Shown piece after piece: positions 34,943 through 43,430 of a stretch of 64,000 nt of DNA (positions within the stretch are counted from its first letter, which is position 1; the number at the start of each line of letters is the position of its first letter). The stretch spans positions 30,678 to 94,677 of the forward strand of contig CAYXBK010000020.1 of assembly GCA_964463165.1 (NCBI GenBank). The letters are read 5' to 3'. The translations under genes and the position numbers were made by a program. The stretch is from UBA7236 sp964463165. Lineage in GTDB: Bacteria; Bacteroidota; Bacteroidia; Chitinophagales; BACL12. The notes beneath the pieces were generated by a model. That model made no database searches, had not been told where the DNA came from, and saw only the letters and a list, made by a program, of their open reading frames with translations.

Positions 34943-35182
34943 GCGCAGCCATACTCGCAAAAGACGTGAACCTGCCGGCCGACGCATGGCGCATGTGCTG
35001 CTGGCAGGCGGGCGCTCGAACACATGAACACAAGAATATCGAATATCGAACAAGAAATATTGAACAATAAACATGCTGTCGCAAGAATAGCTTGCGCAGC
35101 CATACTCGCAATAGACGTGAACCTGCCGGCCGACGCATGGCGCATGTGCTGCTGGCAGGCGGGCACTCGAACACATGAACAC
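34943..35182. repeat. GC-rich 89-bp direct repeat pair with internal hairpin
   Basis: Two 89-bp copies, 34943-35031 and 35094-35182, offset by 151 bp and differing at two positions. Each contains a GC-rich imperfect palindrome whose ends are CCTGCC and GGCAGG (34971-35008; 35122-35159). Both end in GAACACATGAACAC. Between the copies lie AT-rich CGAATAT repeats and a hairpin CGCAAG AATAG CTTGCG near 35080-35096. Open frames across it are products of the repeat, not genes. The gap 34904-35275 holds nothing else. Confidence 0.85.
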
Positions 35183-35225
35183 CCGAACACAATTTTTCCC
35201 GAACCAAAACGTCTTAGTCTGCATT

Positions 35226-35260
35226 CATCACTCATCACTCATCACTCATCACTCATCACT
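35226..35260. repeat. Perfect heptad array before bshA
   Basis: Five exact CATCACT units, then CATTATC, ending 16 nt before the bshA ATG. It is the most regular heptad array in the window, so copy number is likely to vary between strains. Confidence 0.85.
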
Positions 35261-35275
35261 CATTATCTTCACATC

Positions 35276-36400
35276 ATGAAAATCGGGATTGTTTGTTACC
35301 CCACCTACGGAGGAAGCGGGGTTGTTGCCACGGAGCTTGGAAAAGCATTGGCCGATAAAGGATATAAAATTCATTTCATCACCTATAAGCAGCCATTCCG
35401 GCTCGATTCATTTCATGAAAATATATTTTTTCACGAGGTGAATTTCAATAATTACCCGCTTTTTGATTATCCGCCATACGAAACTGCATTGGCAAGTAAA
35501 ATTGTAGATGTTGCCTTATTTGAAAAACTCGATTTACTGCATGTGCATTATGCAATTCCGCATGCGAGTGCTGCATATATTGCCAAGCAAATTTTAAAGG
35601 AAAAAAATTATCATCTCCCTTTTATAACAACCCTGCACGGAACAGATATTACACTTGTCGGGAAAGATGAAACATTTATTCCGGTGGTTACATTTTCAAT
35701 TAATCAGAGCGACGGTATTACATCTGTTTCCGATAGTTTGAAAAAAGATACCTACAGTAATTTCGATATTGAAAAAGGAATTGAAGTGATCCCGAATTTT
35801 ATCGACTTCAGCAGATTTAAAAAATTAAATAAAGATCATTTCAGAAAAGTAATTGCAAAAAACAATGAACGCATCATCGTGCATACTTCCAATTTCAGAA
35901 AAGTAAAACGAGTGGAAGATGTCGTAAAAGTTTTCTGCAAAATAAAAGAAGCCCTGCCCGCAAAATTATTATTGATCGGCGATGGGCCTGAAAGGCAAAA
36001 TGTTGAAAAATTAACGCGGCAGGTTTGTATGGAAGATGATGTTTATTTTTTAGGCAAGCAGGAAGCAATTGAAGAATTACTCGCTATTTCCGATTTATTT
36101 ATTCTGCCATCAGAGACGGAAAGTTTTGGACTCGCGGCATTGGAAGCCATGGCCTGCGAAGTGCCGGTCATTTCTACAAACACCGGCGGTATTCCGGAAA
36201 TTAATTTGCAGGGTGTAACAGGATATTTAAGTAATGTGGGTGATGTGGATGATATGGCGAAGAATGCGATTTCCATTTTAAAAGATGATGCAACTTTAAT
36301 TCAATTCAAAAAAAATGCACTTGAGCAGGCGCAACGGTTTTCGCTTGAAAATATAATGCCTCTTTATGAAGCTTATTACCGGAAGGTAGTGGCGGGGTAA
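35276..36400 (+). CDS. bshA: N-acetyl-alpha-D-glucosaminyl L-malate synthase (bacillithiol pathway)
   Basis: First step of bacillithiol synthesis: it joins GlcNAc from UDP-GlcNAc to L-malate. A GT4 enzyme of 374 aa starting MKIGIVCYPTYGGSGVVATE, the hallmark BshA N-terminus. Then come LLHVHYAIPHASAAYIAKQI, TTLHGTDITLVG, VIPNFIDFSRF and the C-terminal E-x7-E (ETESFGLAALEAMACEVPV). I use the ATG at 35276. The frame is open back to 35024, but that part is translated repeat sequence. No other bsh genes are in the window. A short hairpin follows the stop at once. Confidence 0.95.
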   Translation: MKIGIVCYPTYGGSGVVATELGKALADKGYKIHFITYKQPFRLDSFHENIFFHEVNFNNYPLFDYPPYETALASKIVDVALFEKLDLLHVHYAIPHASAAYIAKQILKEKNYHLPFITTLHGTDITLVGKDETFIPVVTFSINQSDGITSVSDSLKKDTYSNFDIEKGIEVIPNFIDFSRFKKLNKDHFRKVIAKNNERIIVHTSNFRKVKRVEDVVKVFCKIKEALPAKLLLIGDGPERQNVEKLTRQVCMEDDVYFLGKQEAIEELLAISDLFILPSETESFGLAALEAMACEVPVISTNTGGIPEINLQGVTGYLSNVGDVDDMAKNAISILKDDATLIQFKKNALEQAQRFSLENIMPLYEAYYRKVVAG

Positions 36401-36401
36401 A

Positions 36402-36420
36402 TTACTGCCTTCGGCAGTAA
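36402..36420 (+). terminator. Hairpin after bshA
   Basis: Perfect 8-bp stem TTACTGCC TTC GGCAGTAA beginning 2 nt after the bshA stop, followed by AACTTTTAC. A probable transcription end, though the T-run is short. Confidence 0.6.
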
Positions 36421-36524
36421 AACTTTTACGGAAGATTTTTTTTACAGTAAGGCGCAAAGACGCTAAGAAAATAAAATTAAACAGAGAGACGCAGAGCCGC
36501 AGAAAGTATTTACGGGAAAGCTTA

Positions 36525-36814
36525 TTTAGACCCACTTCCTGTGCTCCCTTAAAAAGGAGAACGGTGCTGCCGAATTATTTCTGAGATTATTCAAATCAGT
36601 ATCGAAGCTGTTCATCCTGATTAAAAAAATCCGGTCCATAAATTAATTATCGAAGAATCGTCGAAGTACCGTCTTCCCTTTTTTCAAGGGAAGATAAGAG
36701 ATGGGTCTAAACGGCGAAAAAAATAATAAAAATCCATTCTTAAATTAATTTATTGAAGAATTATGGACGTATCGTCTTCCCTTTTTTGAAGGGAAAATAA
36801 GAGATGGGTCTAAA
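36525..36814. mobile_element. MITE-like element with inverted ends and duplicated right end
   Basis: The left end TTTAGACCCA (36525) and right end TGGGTCTAAA (to 36711) are inverted and continue imperfectly for about 25 bp, giving a 187-bp non-coding element. The right part, about 75 bp, recurs 103 bp further on (36773-36814) and again ends in TGGGTCTAAA. Each right end carries a hairpin CTTCCCTT TTTTC AAGGGAAG. No transposase is present. The surrounding gap 36401-36895 also holds GCGCAAAGACGCTAAG- and CCTTTGTGCC-type repeats but no gene. Confidence 0.6.
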
Positions 36815-36895
36815 ACTTTTCTTTGTGCCTTTGTGGGATCCACCATTTCAATTCTTCGCATGAAACCCCGAAATTTGTGAGTAAAATAAATTCTT

Positions 36896-37345
36896 ATGGC
36901 ATTATTTGATCAGATCAATGAGGATATTAAATCTGCAATGAAAAATAAAGAGGAAGGCAGGCTCCGTGCATTGCGTGGAATCAAATCCGCATTCCTTCTC
37001 GCAAAAACTGAAAAAGGTGCAAACGATGAACTGACTCCCGAAAAAGAAATGCAGGTATTGCAAAAACTTGTGAAGCAACGAAAAGAAAGTCTTGAAATTT
37101 ACAATGCGCAAAACAGAAAAGATCTTGCCGATGCAGAATCAGAAGAAATTGCAGTGATCGAAGCATATCTTCCGAAACAAATGGATGAAACGGAATTGCG
37201 TTCTATTCTGCAATCTATAATTGTAAAAGTCGGCGCAAGCGGTCCGCAGGATATGGGAAAAGTAATGGGAACAGCTACGAAAGAATTGGCCGGTAAGGCA
37301 GATGGCAGGATGATTTCTTCGATTGTGAAGGAATTGTTGGGTTAG
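36896..37345 (+). CDS. GatB/YqeY domain protein
   Basis: A stand-alone YqeY protein of 149 aa. This all-helical fold is shared with the tail of GatB, the amidotransferase subunit that recognises tRNA. Opening MALFDQINEDIKSAMKNKEE, then RLRALRGIKSAFLLAKTEKG, EIAVIEAYLPKQMDE and the C-terminal DMGKVMGTATKELAGKADG are the classical landmarks. The cellular role of free YqeY is not established. A tRNA-related function is inferred. It is cytosolic. The sequence CGAAATTTG about 20 nt upstream is a one-mismatch -7 box. A heptad repeat array starts 2 nt after its stop. Confidence 0.92.
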   Translation: MALFDQINEDIKSAMKNKEEGRLRALRGIKSAFLLAKTEKGANDELTPEKEMQVLQKLVKQRKESLEIYNAQNRKDLADAESEEIAVIEAYLPKQMDETELRSILQSIIVKVGASGPQDMGKVMGTATKELAGKADGRMISSIVKELLG

Positions 37346-37346
37346 T

Positions 37347-37381
37347 CCTCAGTCGGCAGTCCACAGTCCACGGTCGGCGGT
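37347..37381. repeat. Heptad array after the YqeY stop
   Basis: Five units: CCTCAGT, CGGCAGT, CCACAGT, CCACGGT, CGGCGGT, beginning 2 nt after the stop. Inverted, it resembles the GACTGCG arrays at 2301 and 59329. Confidence 0.75.
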
Positions 37382-37419
37382 CTCACTCATTATATCTTTT
37401 ATTTTTTAAGGACACACGT

Positions 37420-37468
37420 AACCCTGAACCTCCTCAACCCAGAACTCAAAACTCTGAACTCATAACCC
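37420..37468. repeat. Heptad array before the CvpA start
   Basis: Seven 7-bp units with changing sequence (AACCCTG, AACCTCC, TCAACCC, AGAACTC, AAAACTC, TGAACTC, ATAACCC), ending 2 nt before the ATG at 37471. Confidence 0.7.
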
Positions 37469-37470
37469 AA

Positions 37471-38019
37471 ATGATCATCGACATCATCTTCGCAATCATC
37501 CTTCTTCTTGCATTCATTCATGGATTCAGGAAAGGGATCATTCATTCCATCGTTTCATTGATTGCGATGGTGATCGGAATTATGGCTGCGGTGTATTTAA
37601 GTGAAATAGCATCAACCTATATTGATAAATGGTTTCATATTGCATCGAAATATTTACCGATCGTTTCTTTTATACTTGTATTCATTTTAATTTATTTATT
37701 ATTCAGGTTGCTTGAACAATCGCTCGAAGGATTTTTTAAACTCCTCAAATTAAATTTCCTGAATAAACTGGCCGGTGCGATTATCTGGAGCATCGTATGG
37801 GCATTGCTTTATTCCACAATTTTATTTTATTGCAACAATATGAATTTGTTTAGCGAAGAATTAAAAACAGATTCTGTTGTATATGAAAAAATAGAACCAA
37901 TCGCACCAAAAACAATTGAGTTTGTAGGGAAGATCATTCCACCGGTAAAAAATATTTTTAATTCGCTTGAGGACTGGTTTAAAAGCATTCAGCAGGATCA
38001 TTCCGATACTTCATCATGA
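37471..38019 (+). CDS. CvpA family inner-membrane protein
   Basis: Four hydrophobic segments in 130 residues, the CvpA pattern: IDIIFAIILLLAFIHGFRKG, with the conserved FRKGII following the first segment, then the second segment, the third (YLPIVSFILVFILIYLLF) and the fourth (LAGAIIWSIVWALLYSTILF). A soluble C-terminal tail of 50 residues follows. CvpA was named for colicin V production, and in general its role is in envelope homeostasis and is poorly defined. The stop overlaps the start of the next gene by 4 nt (ATGA), so it is coupled with the glutamine amidotransferase. Confidence 0.88.
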   Translation: MIIDIIFAIILLLAFIHGFRKGIIHSIVSLIAMVIGIMAAVYLSEIASTYIDKWFHIASKYLPIVSFILVFILIYLLFRLLEQSLEGFFKLLKLNFLNKLAGAIIWSIVWALLYSTILFYCNNMNLFSEELKTDSVVYEKIEPIAPKTIEFVGKIIPPVKNIFNSLEDWFKSIQQDHSDTSS

Positions 38020-38591
38020 TATTATTAATCGATAATTACGATTCTTTCACCTATAATATTTCCGATTATTTAGCACAACTCGGCTCTGAAATTATTGTAA
38101 AGCGAAATGATGAGATCAGTGTTGAAGAAATTAAAATTTTATCTCCCCGGGCAATTGTTCTTTCTCCGGGCCCCAAAAAACCGGTTGATGCAGGCATCAC
38201 AATGCAGCTGATCGATGCGTTTCACCAAAGCATACCGATACTTGGCATTTGCCTCGGTTATCAGGCGATCGGCGAATATTTCGGATGCCGGCTTACAAAA
38301 TCTCCCATTCCCTATCACGGAAAAACTTCTCAGATATTTCATGACGGCAAAGAAATTTTTGAAGGGATAAGCCAGCCGGCAACAGTGATGCGGTATCATT
38401 CATTGAATCTGGAAGGTATTACGCAAGATATTCTGATCACGGCAAGCACAGCTTCCGGTGAACCAATGGCATTGAAACATCGCCATCTGCCTTTAACCGG
38501 ATTGCAGTTTCATCCCGAATCGATCTTAACGCAAGACGGGATGCGCATGCTCCAAAACTGGTATCGGGGGATTATTGGCCTAAATTCCTGA
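38016..38591 (+). CDS. Anthranilate/aminodeoxychorismate synthase glutamine amidotransferase subunit
   Basis: A class I glutamine amidotransferase delivering ammonia to chorismate, for tryptophan (TrpG) or folate (PabA). The N-terminus MILLIDNYDSFTYNI and SPGP are diagnostic. The catalytic Cys79 lies in GICLGYQAI, and His166 and Glu168 in QFHPES. At 191 aa it is the single-domain form. The partner (TrpE or PabB) is not in the window, so I do not decide between trpG and pabA. It overlaps cvpA-like by 4 nt, and a perfect -7 box lies between it and the next gene. Confidence 0.93.
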   Translation: MILLIDNYDSFTYNISDYLAQLGSEIIVKRNDEISVEEIKILSPRAIVLSPGPKKPVDAGITMQLIDAFHQSIPILGICLGYQAIGEYFGCRLTKSPIPYHGKTSQIFHDGKEIFEGISQPATVMRYHSLNLEGITQDILITASTASGEPMALKHRHLPLTGLQFHPESILTQDGMRMLQNWYRGIIGLNS

Positions 38592-38619
38592 TATAGACAG
38601 TAAAAGACAGTAAAATCTT

Positions 38620-38627
38620 TATTTTTG
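38620..38627 (+). promoter_or_regulatory. Hydrolase operon promoter, -7 box TATTTTTG
   Basis: Exact match to TAnnTTTG, 19 nt before the ATG at 38647. An earlier in-frame TTG at 38638 would lie only 10 nt from the box, near the transcription start. Confidence 0.6.
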
Positions 38628-38646
38628 TAACTCACGTTTGACGGCT

Positions 38647-39402
38647 ATGGAACATAAAATCATCGAAGAAAACGGATTTAAATATGTTGAGGAAGGTGAA
38701 GGAGATGTGCTCATGTTGTTGCACGGACTCTTTGGGGCTTTGAGTAACTTCTTTGATATTATTGAATATTTCAAAGCCACACATAAGGTGGTGATCCCCA
38801 TTCTCCCGCTTTACGACCTTCCTGTTGATCAGACAAGCGTGGGGGGATTTGTAGATTATGTTGAGCGCTTTGTTGCCTACCGCGGATACGATAAAGTGAT
38901 GGTGCTCGGCAATTCGCTCGGCGGCCATATCGCTTTGATCTATACACTTCAAAACCCGGATAAAGTAAATGCAGTGATCCTGACGGGCAGTTCAGGATTA
39001 TTTGAATCGGCAATGGGCGACAGCTATCCGAAACGCGGCGACTATGATTATATCAAGAAAAAAGCCGAGGTGACTTTTTATGACCCGAAACATGCTTCCA
39101 AAGAACTGGTGGATGAATTATTTGATATTGTAAACGACCGCAATAAAGTGATCAGGGTATTGGCTACGGCGAAAAGTGCGATCAGGCAGAACCTTGCTGA
39201 AGAAGTTGGCAAGATCACAGCCCCTACACTTCTGATCTGGGGAAACAACGACACGATCACACCGCCTTTCGTTGGTGAAGAATTTCATAAACTCTTACCC
39301 AATTCAAAATTATTATTCATCGATAAATGTGGTCATGCACCGATGATGGAACAACCGGAAGAATTTAATCGTTATTTAAGTGAATTTCTGAAAGAAATAT
39401 AA
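38647..39402 (+). CDS. Alpha/beta hydrolase
   Basis: Begins MEHKIIEENGFKYVEEGEG and has the alpha/beta-hydrolase landmarks: LLHGLFGALSNF (oxyanion loop), the nucleophile elbow GNSLGGH with Ser about 96, Asp in LLIWGNNDTITPP and His in CGHAPMMEQPEEF near the end. No signal peptide. Esterase, lipase or C-C hydrolase activity cannot be told apart. The ATG at 38647 is preferred to a TTG at 38638. It is first of a probable four-gene unit with a CBS protein (4 nt), an outer-membrane protein (2 nt) and nadK (overlap). Confidence 0.9.
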   Translation: MEHKIIEENGFKYVEEGEGDVLMLLHGLFGALSNFFDIIEYFKATHKVVIPILPLYDLPVDQTSVGGFVDYVERFVAYRGYDKVMVLGNSLGGHIALIYTLQNPDKVNAVILTGSSGLFESAMGDSYPKRGDYDYIKKKAEVTFYDPKHASKELVDELFDIVNDRNKVIRVLATAKSAIRQNLAEEVGKITAPTLLIWGNNDTITPPFVGEEFHKLLPNSKLLFIDKCGHAPMMEQPEEFNRYLSEFLKEI

Positions 39403-39406
39403 CTAC

Positions 39407-40072
39407 GTGCTGGCAAAAGATATCGTATCCGAAAACATTCCTCCTCTTAAAATAACTGATAAGGGCGATAAGGCGATAGAGTGGATGTATGAATTTAAAT
39501 TATCGCATTTACCGCTGGTGGATAATAAAAAATATATCGGCCTGGTAAGCGAAGATGATATTCTCGATTTTAACAATACGCACGAACAGCTTAAAAAATT
39601 TGTCAAGAATCTCTACAAGCCGTTCGTAAATGAAAATGAACATATTTATGAAGTGCTTCGTGTTGCCGTGAATTTGAAAACAACGGTTATTCCTGTCGTA
39701 GATAAAAAAATGAATTATCTGGGAATTATCACGCTGCAAAGTTTACTCTATAATTTCGCTAAAATGAGTTCGATCAGTGAACCCGGCGGGATCATCATGC
39801 TCGAATTAAATCAGAAAACGGATTATGTGCTGAGCGATATTGCGAGAATTGTTGAGGGTAATGATGCGCATATTTTAAGCTCTTATTTTAATATTGACCC
39901 CGATAACGGAAAATATGCCGTAACATTAAAAGTGGATGTAACGGATATCAAACATATTGTTGCAACATTTGAACGATATGAATACGAAGTGAAAGCATAT
40001 TTCCAGGAATCGGATATGGAGGAAGTGATAAAAGACCGCTACGATTCACTCATGAAATACCTGAAGATCTGA
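39407..40072 (+). CDS. CBS domain pair protein with C-terminal ACT-like region
   Basis: Two CBS motifs span residues 1-120 (KLSHLPLVDNKKYIGLVSEDD; TTVIPVVDKKMNYLGIITLQ), which bind adenosine nucleotides in regulatory proteins. The following 90 residues (GGIIMLELNQKTDYVLSDIARIVEGNDAHI, KYAVTLKVDVTD) look like an ACT-type ligand-binding fold. It starts with GTG at 39407, 4 nt after the hydrolase stop; there is no ATG in place. It probably senses energy or an amino acid. Its effector partner is unknown. Cotranscription with an outer-membrane protein and NAD kinase is a reproducible-looking arrangement. Confidence 0.85.
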   Translation: MLAKDIVSENIPPLKITDKGDKAIEWMYEFKLSHLPLVDNKKYIGLVSEDDILDFNNTHEQLKKFVKNLYKPFVNENEHIYEVLRVAVNLKTTVIPVVDKKMNYLGIITLQSLLYNFAKMSSISEPGGIIMLELNQKTDYVLSDIARIVEGNDAHILSSYFNIDPDNGKYAVTLKVDVTDIKHIVATFERYEYEVKAYFQESDMEEVIKDRYDSLMKYLKI

Positions 40073-40074
40073 TC

Positions 40075-41550
40075 GTGAAATGCAGATCAGTTGATGATAT
40101 CATATATTTTGTCATCAGCTTTTTCCTTTTATCATTTTTTAGTAACAGTAAACTTTCTGCACAAGCCGTAGATCAGAAATTTAATGCCGGTCAAACCACC
40201 GACAGTATATTTTTAATAATTGATTCACTGCAGATCTCAGGAAATAAAAAAACCAAAGATTATATCATTGAGCAGGAAATTACTTTCCGCCTGCACGATT
40301 CAATCGGCACTGTCGCGTTGCAGGAAGCAGTAAAACGCAGCGAAAAAAACCTGCTGAATACTTCTTTATTTCTTTCCGCAAAAATTCTCATTACAGAAAC
40401 AACAGCTGGCCATGCTTATTGCATCATAACGGTTACGGAGCGTTGGTATGTTTTCCCGCGAATTTATTTTTCGATAGCCGACAGAAATTTTAATGTCTGG
40501 TGGGTGGAACATGATCATGAATTATCGCGGGTGCAATATGGTGCAGGAATTATCTGGTATAATTTCACGGGTAATAAAGATAATCTCGGAATAGATTTCA
40601 TTGCCGGTTACACACAAAAAATTGCATTGTCGTACAACCGGCCTTATTTATTTAAACATGCACAGATAGGAGGCGGCTTTGCAATTGCATTTGCAAATAA
40701 TAAACAACTTGCTTATTCCACAATTGATGATAAACATTTGTTTTATAAAGACAGTCTGAAAGTTACTGAGCGTTTCTCAACGGGTATTCAAATAAATAAA
40801 CGGGTGAATTTATATCAGCTCCATCTCCTGAAATTAAAATATCACAATTCATGGATCACAGATACAATTCTAAAATTAAATCCGGAATATTTTACCGATG
40901 GCAACCGCGAGCAATTTTTTTCTTTGAGTTATACATATACCATTAATCATGTTCGCGAAAAATCTTATCCTTTGCATGGAGATTATACTGAATTTCAGGC
41001 GGTGAAAATCGGCTTTGGGCCGGATGATAAAATCAACCAGGTTTATCTTGCCGCACAGTACAATAAATATTTTGAACTGCGGCCACATTTATTTTTACAG
41101 GGACAGGCAGCGATGCAACTTCTTTTTTCAGATGATTTCCCCTATTCATCACTCATCAGTTTAGGCTATTGCGAAAATTTTGTCAGGGGATACGAATATT
41201 ATGTGATCGACGGTCAGCAAACCTATTTGATCAGGACAAACCTGAAATGGAATTTCCTGAATTTTCAATTCAAAATACCTCTAATCCATTGGGCTGCATT
41301 TGACAAAATACCGGTGAGCGGCTATTTGAAATTATTCAGCGATGCCGGTTATGTAACGGATCATGTATTCAATTCAAATAATTTTCTCACCAATACGCCT
41401 CAGTATAGTTTGGGCGCAGGGATAGACATTGCCAGTTATTACGACTGGGTTTTGCGTCTCGAAACAACAGTTAATGCATTGAGCGAAGTTGGATTTTACC
41501 TACATTTGGGCTTAGATTTAAATACACATGAAGATTGCAATTTATGGTAG
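40075..41550 (+). CDS. Outer-membrane beta-barrel protein with POTRA-like domain (BamA/TamA type)
   Basis: A signal peptide (FFLLSFFSNSKLSAQ) precedes a POTRA-like segment (residues 50-120, IDSLQISGNKKTKDYIIEQEI and LLNTSLFLSAKILI). A long barrel of alternating strands follows (YGAGIIWYNFTGNKDNLGIDF, YLFKHAQIGGGFAIAF) with the final strands ending LRLETTVNALSEVGFYLHLG. One POTRA is fewer than BamA, so it is a smaller Omp85-type protein. It starts with GTG at 40075, 2 nt after the CBS gene stop. Its end overlaps the nadK start by 23 nt. It probably inserts or exports something at the outer membrane; the cargo is unknown. Confidence 0.83.
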   Translation: MKCRSVDDIIYFVISFFLLSFFSNSKLSAQAVDQKFNAGQTTDSIFLIIDSLQISGNKKTKDYIIEQEITFRLHDSIGTVALQEAVKRSEKNLLNTSLFLSAKILITETTAGHAYCIITVTERWYVFPRIYFSIADRNFNVWWVEHDHELSRVQYGAGIIWYNFTGNKDNLGIDFIAGYTQKIALSYNRPYLFKHAQIGGGFAIAFANNKQLAYSTIDDKHLFYKDSLKVTERFSTGIQINKRVNLYQLHLLKLKYHNSWITDTILKLNPEYFTDGNREQFFSLSYTYTINHVREKSYPLHGDYTEFQAVKIGFGPDDKINQVYLAAQYNKYFELRPHLFLQGQAAMQLLFSDDFPYSSLISLGYCENFVRGYEYYVIDGQQTYLIRTNLKWNFLNFQFKIPLIHWAAFDKIPVSGYLKLFSDAGYVTDHVFNSNNFLTNTPQYSLGAGIDIASYYDWVLRLETTVNALSEVGFYLHLGLDLNTHEDCNLW

Positions 41551-42409
41551 GCTTGTTCAGAAGGATGCATTGCCCTTCGTACAGCAATTATTTAACCTGC
41601 TGGAAGCCCGCAAAATGCAATTCTTCATCCATGAAAATTATTATTCCCATCTCATCAATAATATTCAGTTTACCAAAACCCCTGAGCTTTTTCACGAAAA
41701 CGACCGCAATTTTATTAAAGAGATCGATTACATGATCAGTGTGGGTGGCGACGGAACATTGCTTGATACGGTGACGATTGTTAAAGATTCCAATGTACCG
41801 ATTCTCGGAATTAATATCGGCCGGCTCGGATTTCTTGCAAGTATCGGGAAAGACGAGATCAGTTCATGCATCAATGCAATTGAACAGGGAACATTTACAA
41901 CAGATGAGCGGACACTCATTCACCTCGATTCGAATATTCAATTATTTAAAGGAGATAATTATGCGCTGAATGAATTTACCATTCATAAAAAAGATTCATC
42001 GGCGATGATCACGATTCATACATATATCAATGGTGAATTTATGATGAGTTACTGGGCAGACGGATTAATTGTTTCGACACCAACGGGATCAACCGGTTAT
42101 TCACTGAGTTGCGGCGGGCCGATTATTTTTCCGGCTTCAGGAAATTTTGTAATTACACCGGTGGCTCCTCATAATCTCAATATACGTCCGATCGTTGTAT
42201 CAGATGAAAGTGTGATCAGTTTTGAAATTGAAGGCCGCAGCGATCATTTTCTGGTTACACTTGATTCGCGTTTCGAACCGGTGGACAGCACGATCCAGTT
42301 AGCGGTGCGGAAGGAAAATTTTACAGTAAAATTATTGCGCTTCCAGGAACAGAATTTCCTGGACACATTGCGCAATAAACTCGGGTTGGGTTATGATCAG
42401 CGGAATTAA
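41528..42409 (+). CDS. nadK: NAD kinase
   Basis: Phosphorylates NAD to NADP in the cytosol. The diagnostic GGDGT (SVGGDGTLLDTV) lies near residue 74. ILGINIGRLGFLAS, the NE/D loop ALNEFTIHKKD and the second signature STPTGSTGYSLSCGGPI follow. At 293 aa its length is typical. The ATG at 41528 lies within the last codons of the outer-membrane protein gene (23-nt overlap), so it is likely translated from the same mRNA. The start is set by the sequence MKIAIYGRL, as in the family. Confidence 0.95.
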   Translation: MKIAIYGRLVQKDALPFVQQLFNLLEARKMQFFIHENYYSHLINNIQFTKTPELFHENDRNFIKEIDYMISVGGDGTLLDTVTIVKDSNVPILGINIGRLGFLASIGKDEISSCINAIEQGTFTTDERTLIHLDSNIQLFKGDNYALNEFTIHKKDSSAMITIHTYINGEFMMSYWADGLIVSTPTGSTGYSLSCGGPIIFPASGNFVITPVAPHNLNIRPIVVSDESVISFEIEGRSDHFLVTLDSRFEPVDSTIQLAVRKENFTVKLLRFQEQNFLDTLRNKLGLGYDQRN

Positions 42410-42450
42410 TGAAACAATTTAAACTAAAATATTTTTAATAATTTTCAAGG

Positions 42451-43356
42451 ATGAAAAAAGTAAATACAAATTTCAGAAATAACAAACTCGCAGCTTATTC
42501 CGCAATGGCAACTGCATTTATTTTTTGCGGCGCAGGTGCAGGCGCCGAAGTTATTTATACAGATGTAAATCCGGATGAAACTTACGATACCGACGGCGAT
42601 GCATTTGAAATTGACCTGAACCTCGATGGTTATGCGGATTTTAAAATCGGAATTGTTAGTGTGATAAATCCGGGCGTATTCACAACACTCAGCGGTGGTT
42701 CATTCAGCGGATTATTTCAGGATGTATTTATTTATCCATTGAATGGTGCAGTTGCGGGTTCACTTGGTGTATCCAGTTATGCATATCCGTATGCATTGGA
42801 TGCGGGAGCCATGATTAATGCTTCCCTTGCCTGGCAAAGTAATAGTTATCAGTCGATGGTTTATTATTTAGCAGCGCTTGATTTTCCCGGACCGGGATCT
42901 GTTTCCGTTTACCTGGAATTCGGTAACTGGGCAGGTGAAAGCGATAAATATCTCGGACTGCGATTAGATATCGGTGCTGATAAATATTATGGTTGGGCTC
43001 GTTTGGATGTGGATGAAAATCATCATGCATTCACAATTAAAGATTATGCATTTCAATCAAATATTGATCAGGCAATTGAAGCCGGACAATCGGTTGGCGT
43101 GCACAATGTAATTCAGAATTCCGAACTCACTGCATATAGTTTTAATAATACGATAAATATTGCAGTGAAAGATCTGCAAACAAATGGCGCAACAGTAAAA
43201 ATATTTAATGTAGACGGACAAGTTGTATATCAAAATCAACTTGATCTTTCAGGCATGCAAATTCAACTTAATAATGAAGCAACAGGAAATTATACTTTGC
43301 AAATTGTTACGGAAGAAAACTCTGTTTATACAAAACAGCTTTATATTCAGAATTGA
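42451..43356 (+). CDS. Secreted protein with T9SS type A sorting domain, 301 aa
   Basis: Signal-like N-terminus (AAYSAMATAFIFCGAGAGAE) followed by a beta-rich domain (VIYTDVNPDETYDTDGDAFE, DLNLDGYADFKIGIVS) that resembles small secreted PEP/T9SS proteins, and GWARLDVDENHHAFTIKDYA. The C-terminal 75 residues are a T9SS type A sorting domain (VKIFNVDGQVVYQNQLDLSG, GNYTLQIVTEENSVYTKQLY). The function of the passenger is unknown. AAGGA sits 4 nt before the ATG. It is followed by a strong bidirectional hairpin shared with dnaN. Confidence 0.83.
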   Translation: MKKVNTNFRNNKLAAYSAMATAFIFCGAGAGAEVIYTDVNPDETYDTDGDAFEIDLNLDGYADFKIGIVSVINPGVFTTLSGGSFSGLFQDVFIYPLNGAVAGSLGVSSYAYPYALDAGAMINASLAWQSNSYQSMVYYLAALDFPGPGSVSVYLEFGNWAGESDKYLGLRLDIGADKYYGWARLDVDENHHAFTIKDYAFQSNIDQAIEAGQSVGVHNVIQNSELTAYSFNNTINIAVKDLQTNGATVKIFNVDGQVVYQNQLDLSGMQIQLNNEATGNYTLQIVTEENSVYTKQLYIQN

Positions 43357-43380
43357 TTTTACAACAGATATAATTAAATA

Positions 43381-43410
43381 GAAAACGCCATTTTTTCAAA
43401 TGGCGTTTTC
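43381..43410. terminator. Bidirectional terminator between T9SS gene and dnaN
   Basis: Perfect 13-bp stem GAAAACGCCATTT TTTC AAATGGCGTTTTC with A/T-rich ends on both sides, placed between two convergent genes. Confidence 0.85.
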
Positions 43411-43430
43411 TATTTCTTTCAATTAATTTA

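Noticed and set aside
34917..35238. Leftward open frames of 96-104 aa between the GH3 gene and bshA
   Set aside because: They are translations of the 89-bp repeats in three frames, with repeated phrases in each. No promoter or gene-like start.
35024..35275. N-terminal extension of bshA from 35024
   Set aside because: The added 84 residues are translated repeat and heptad DNA. BshA proteins begin at MKIGIVCYPTYGG.
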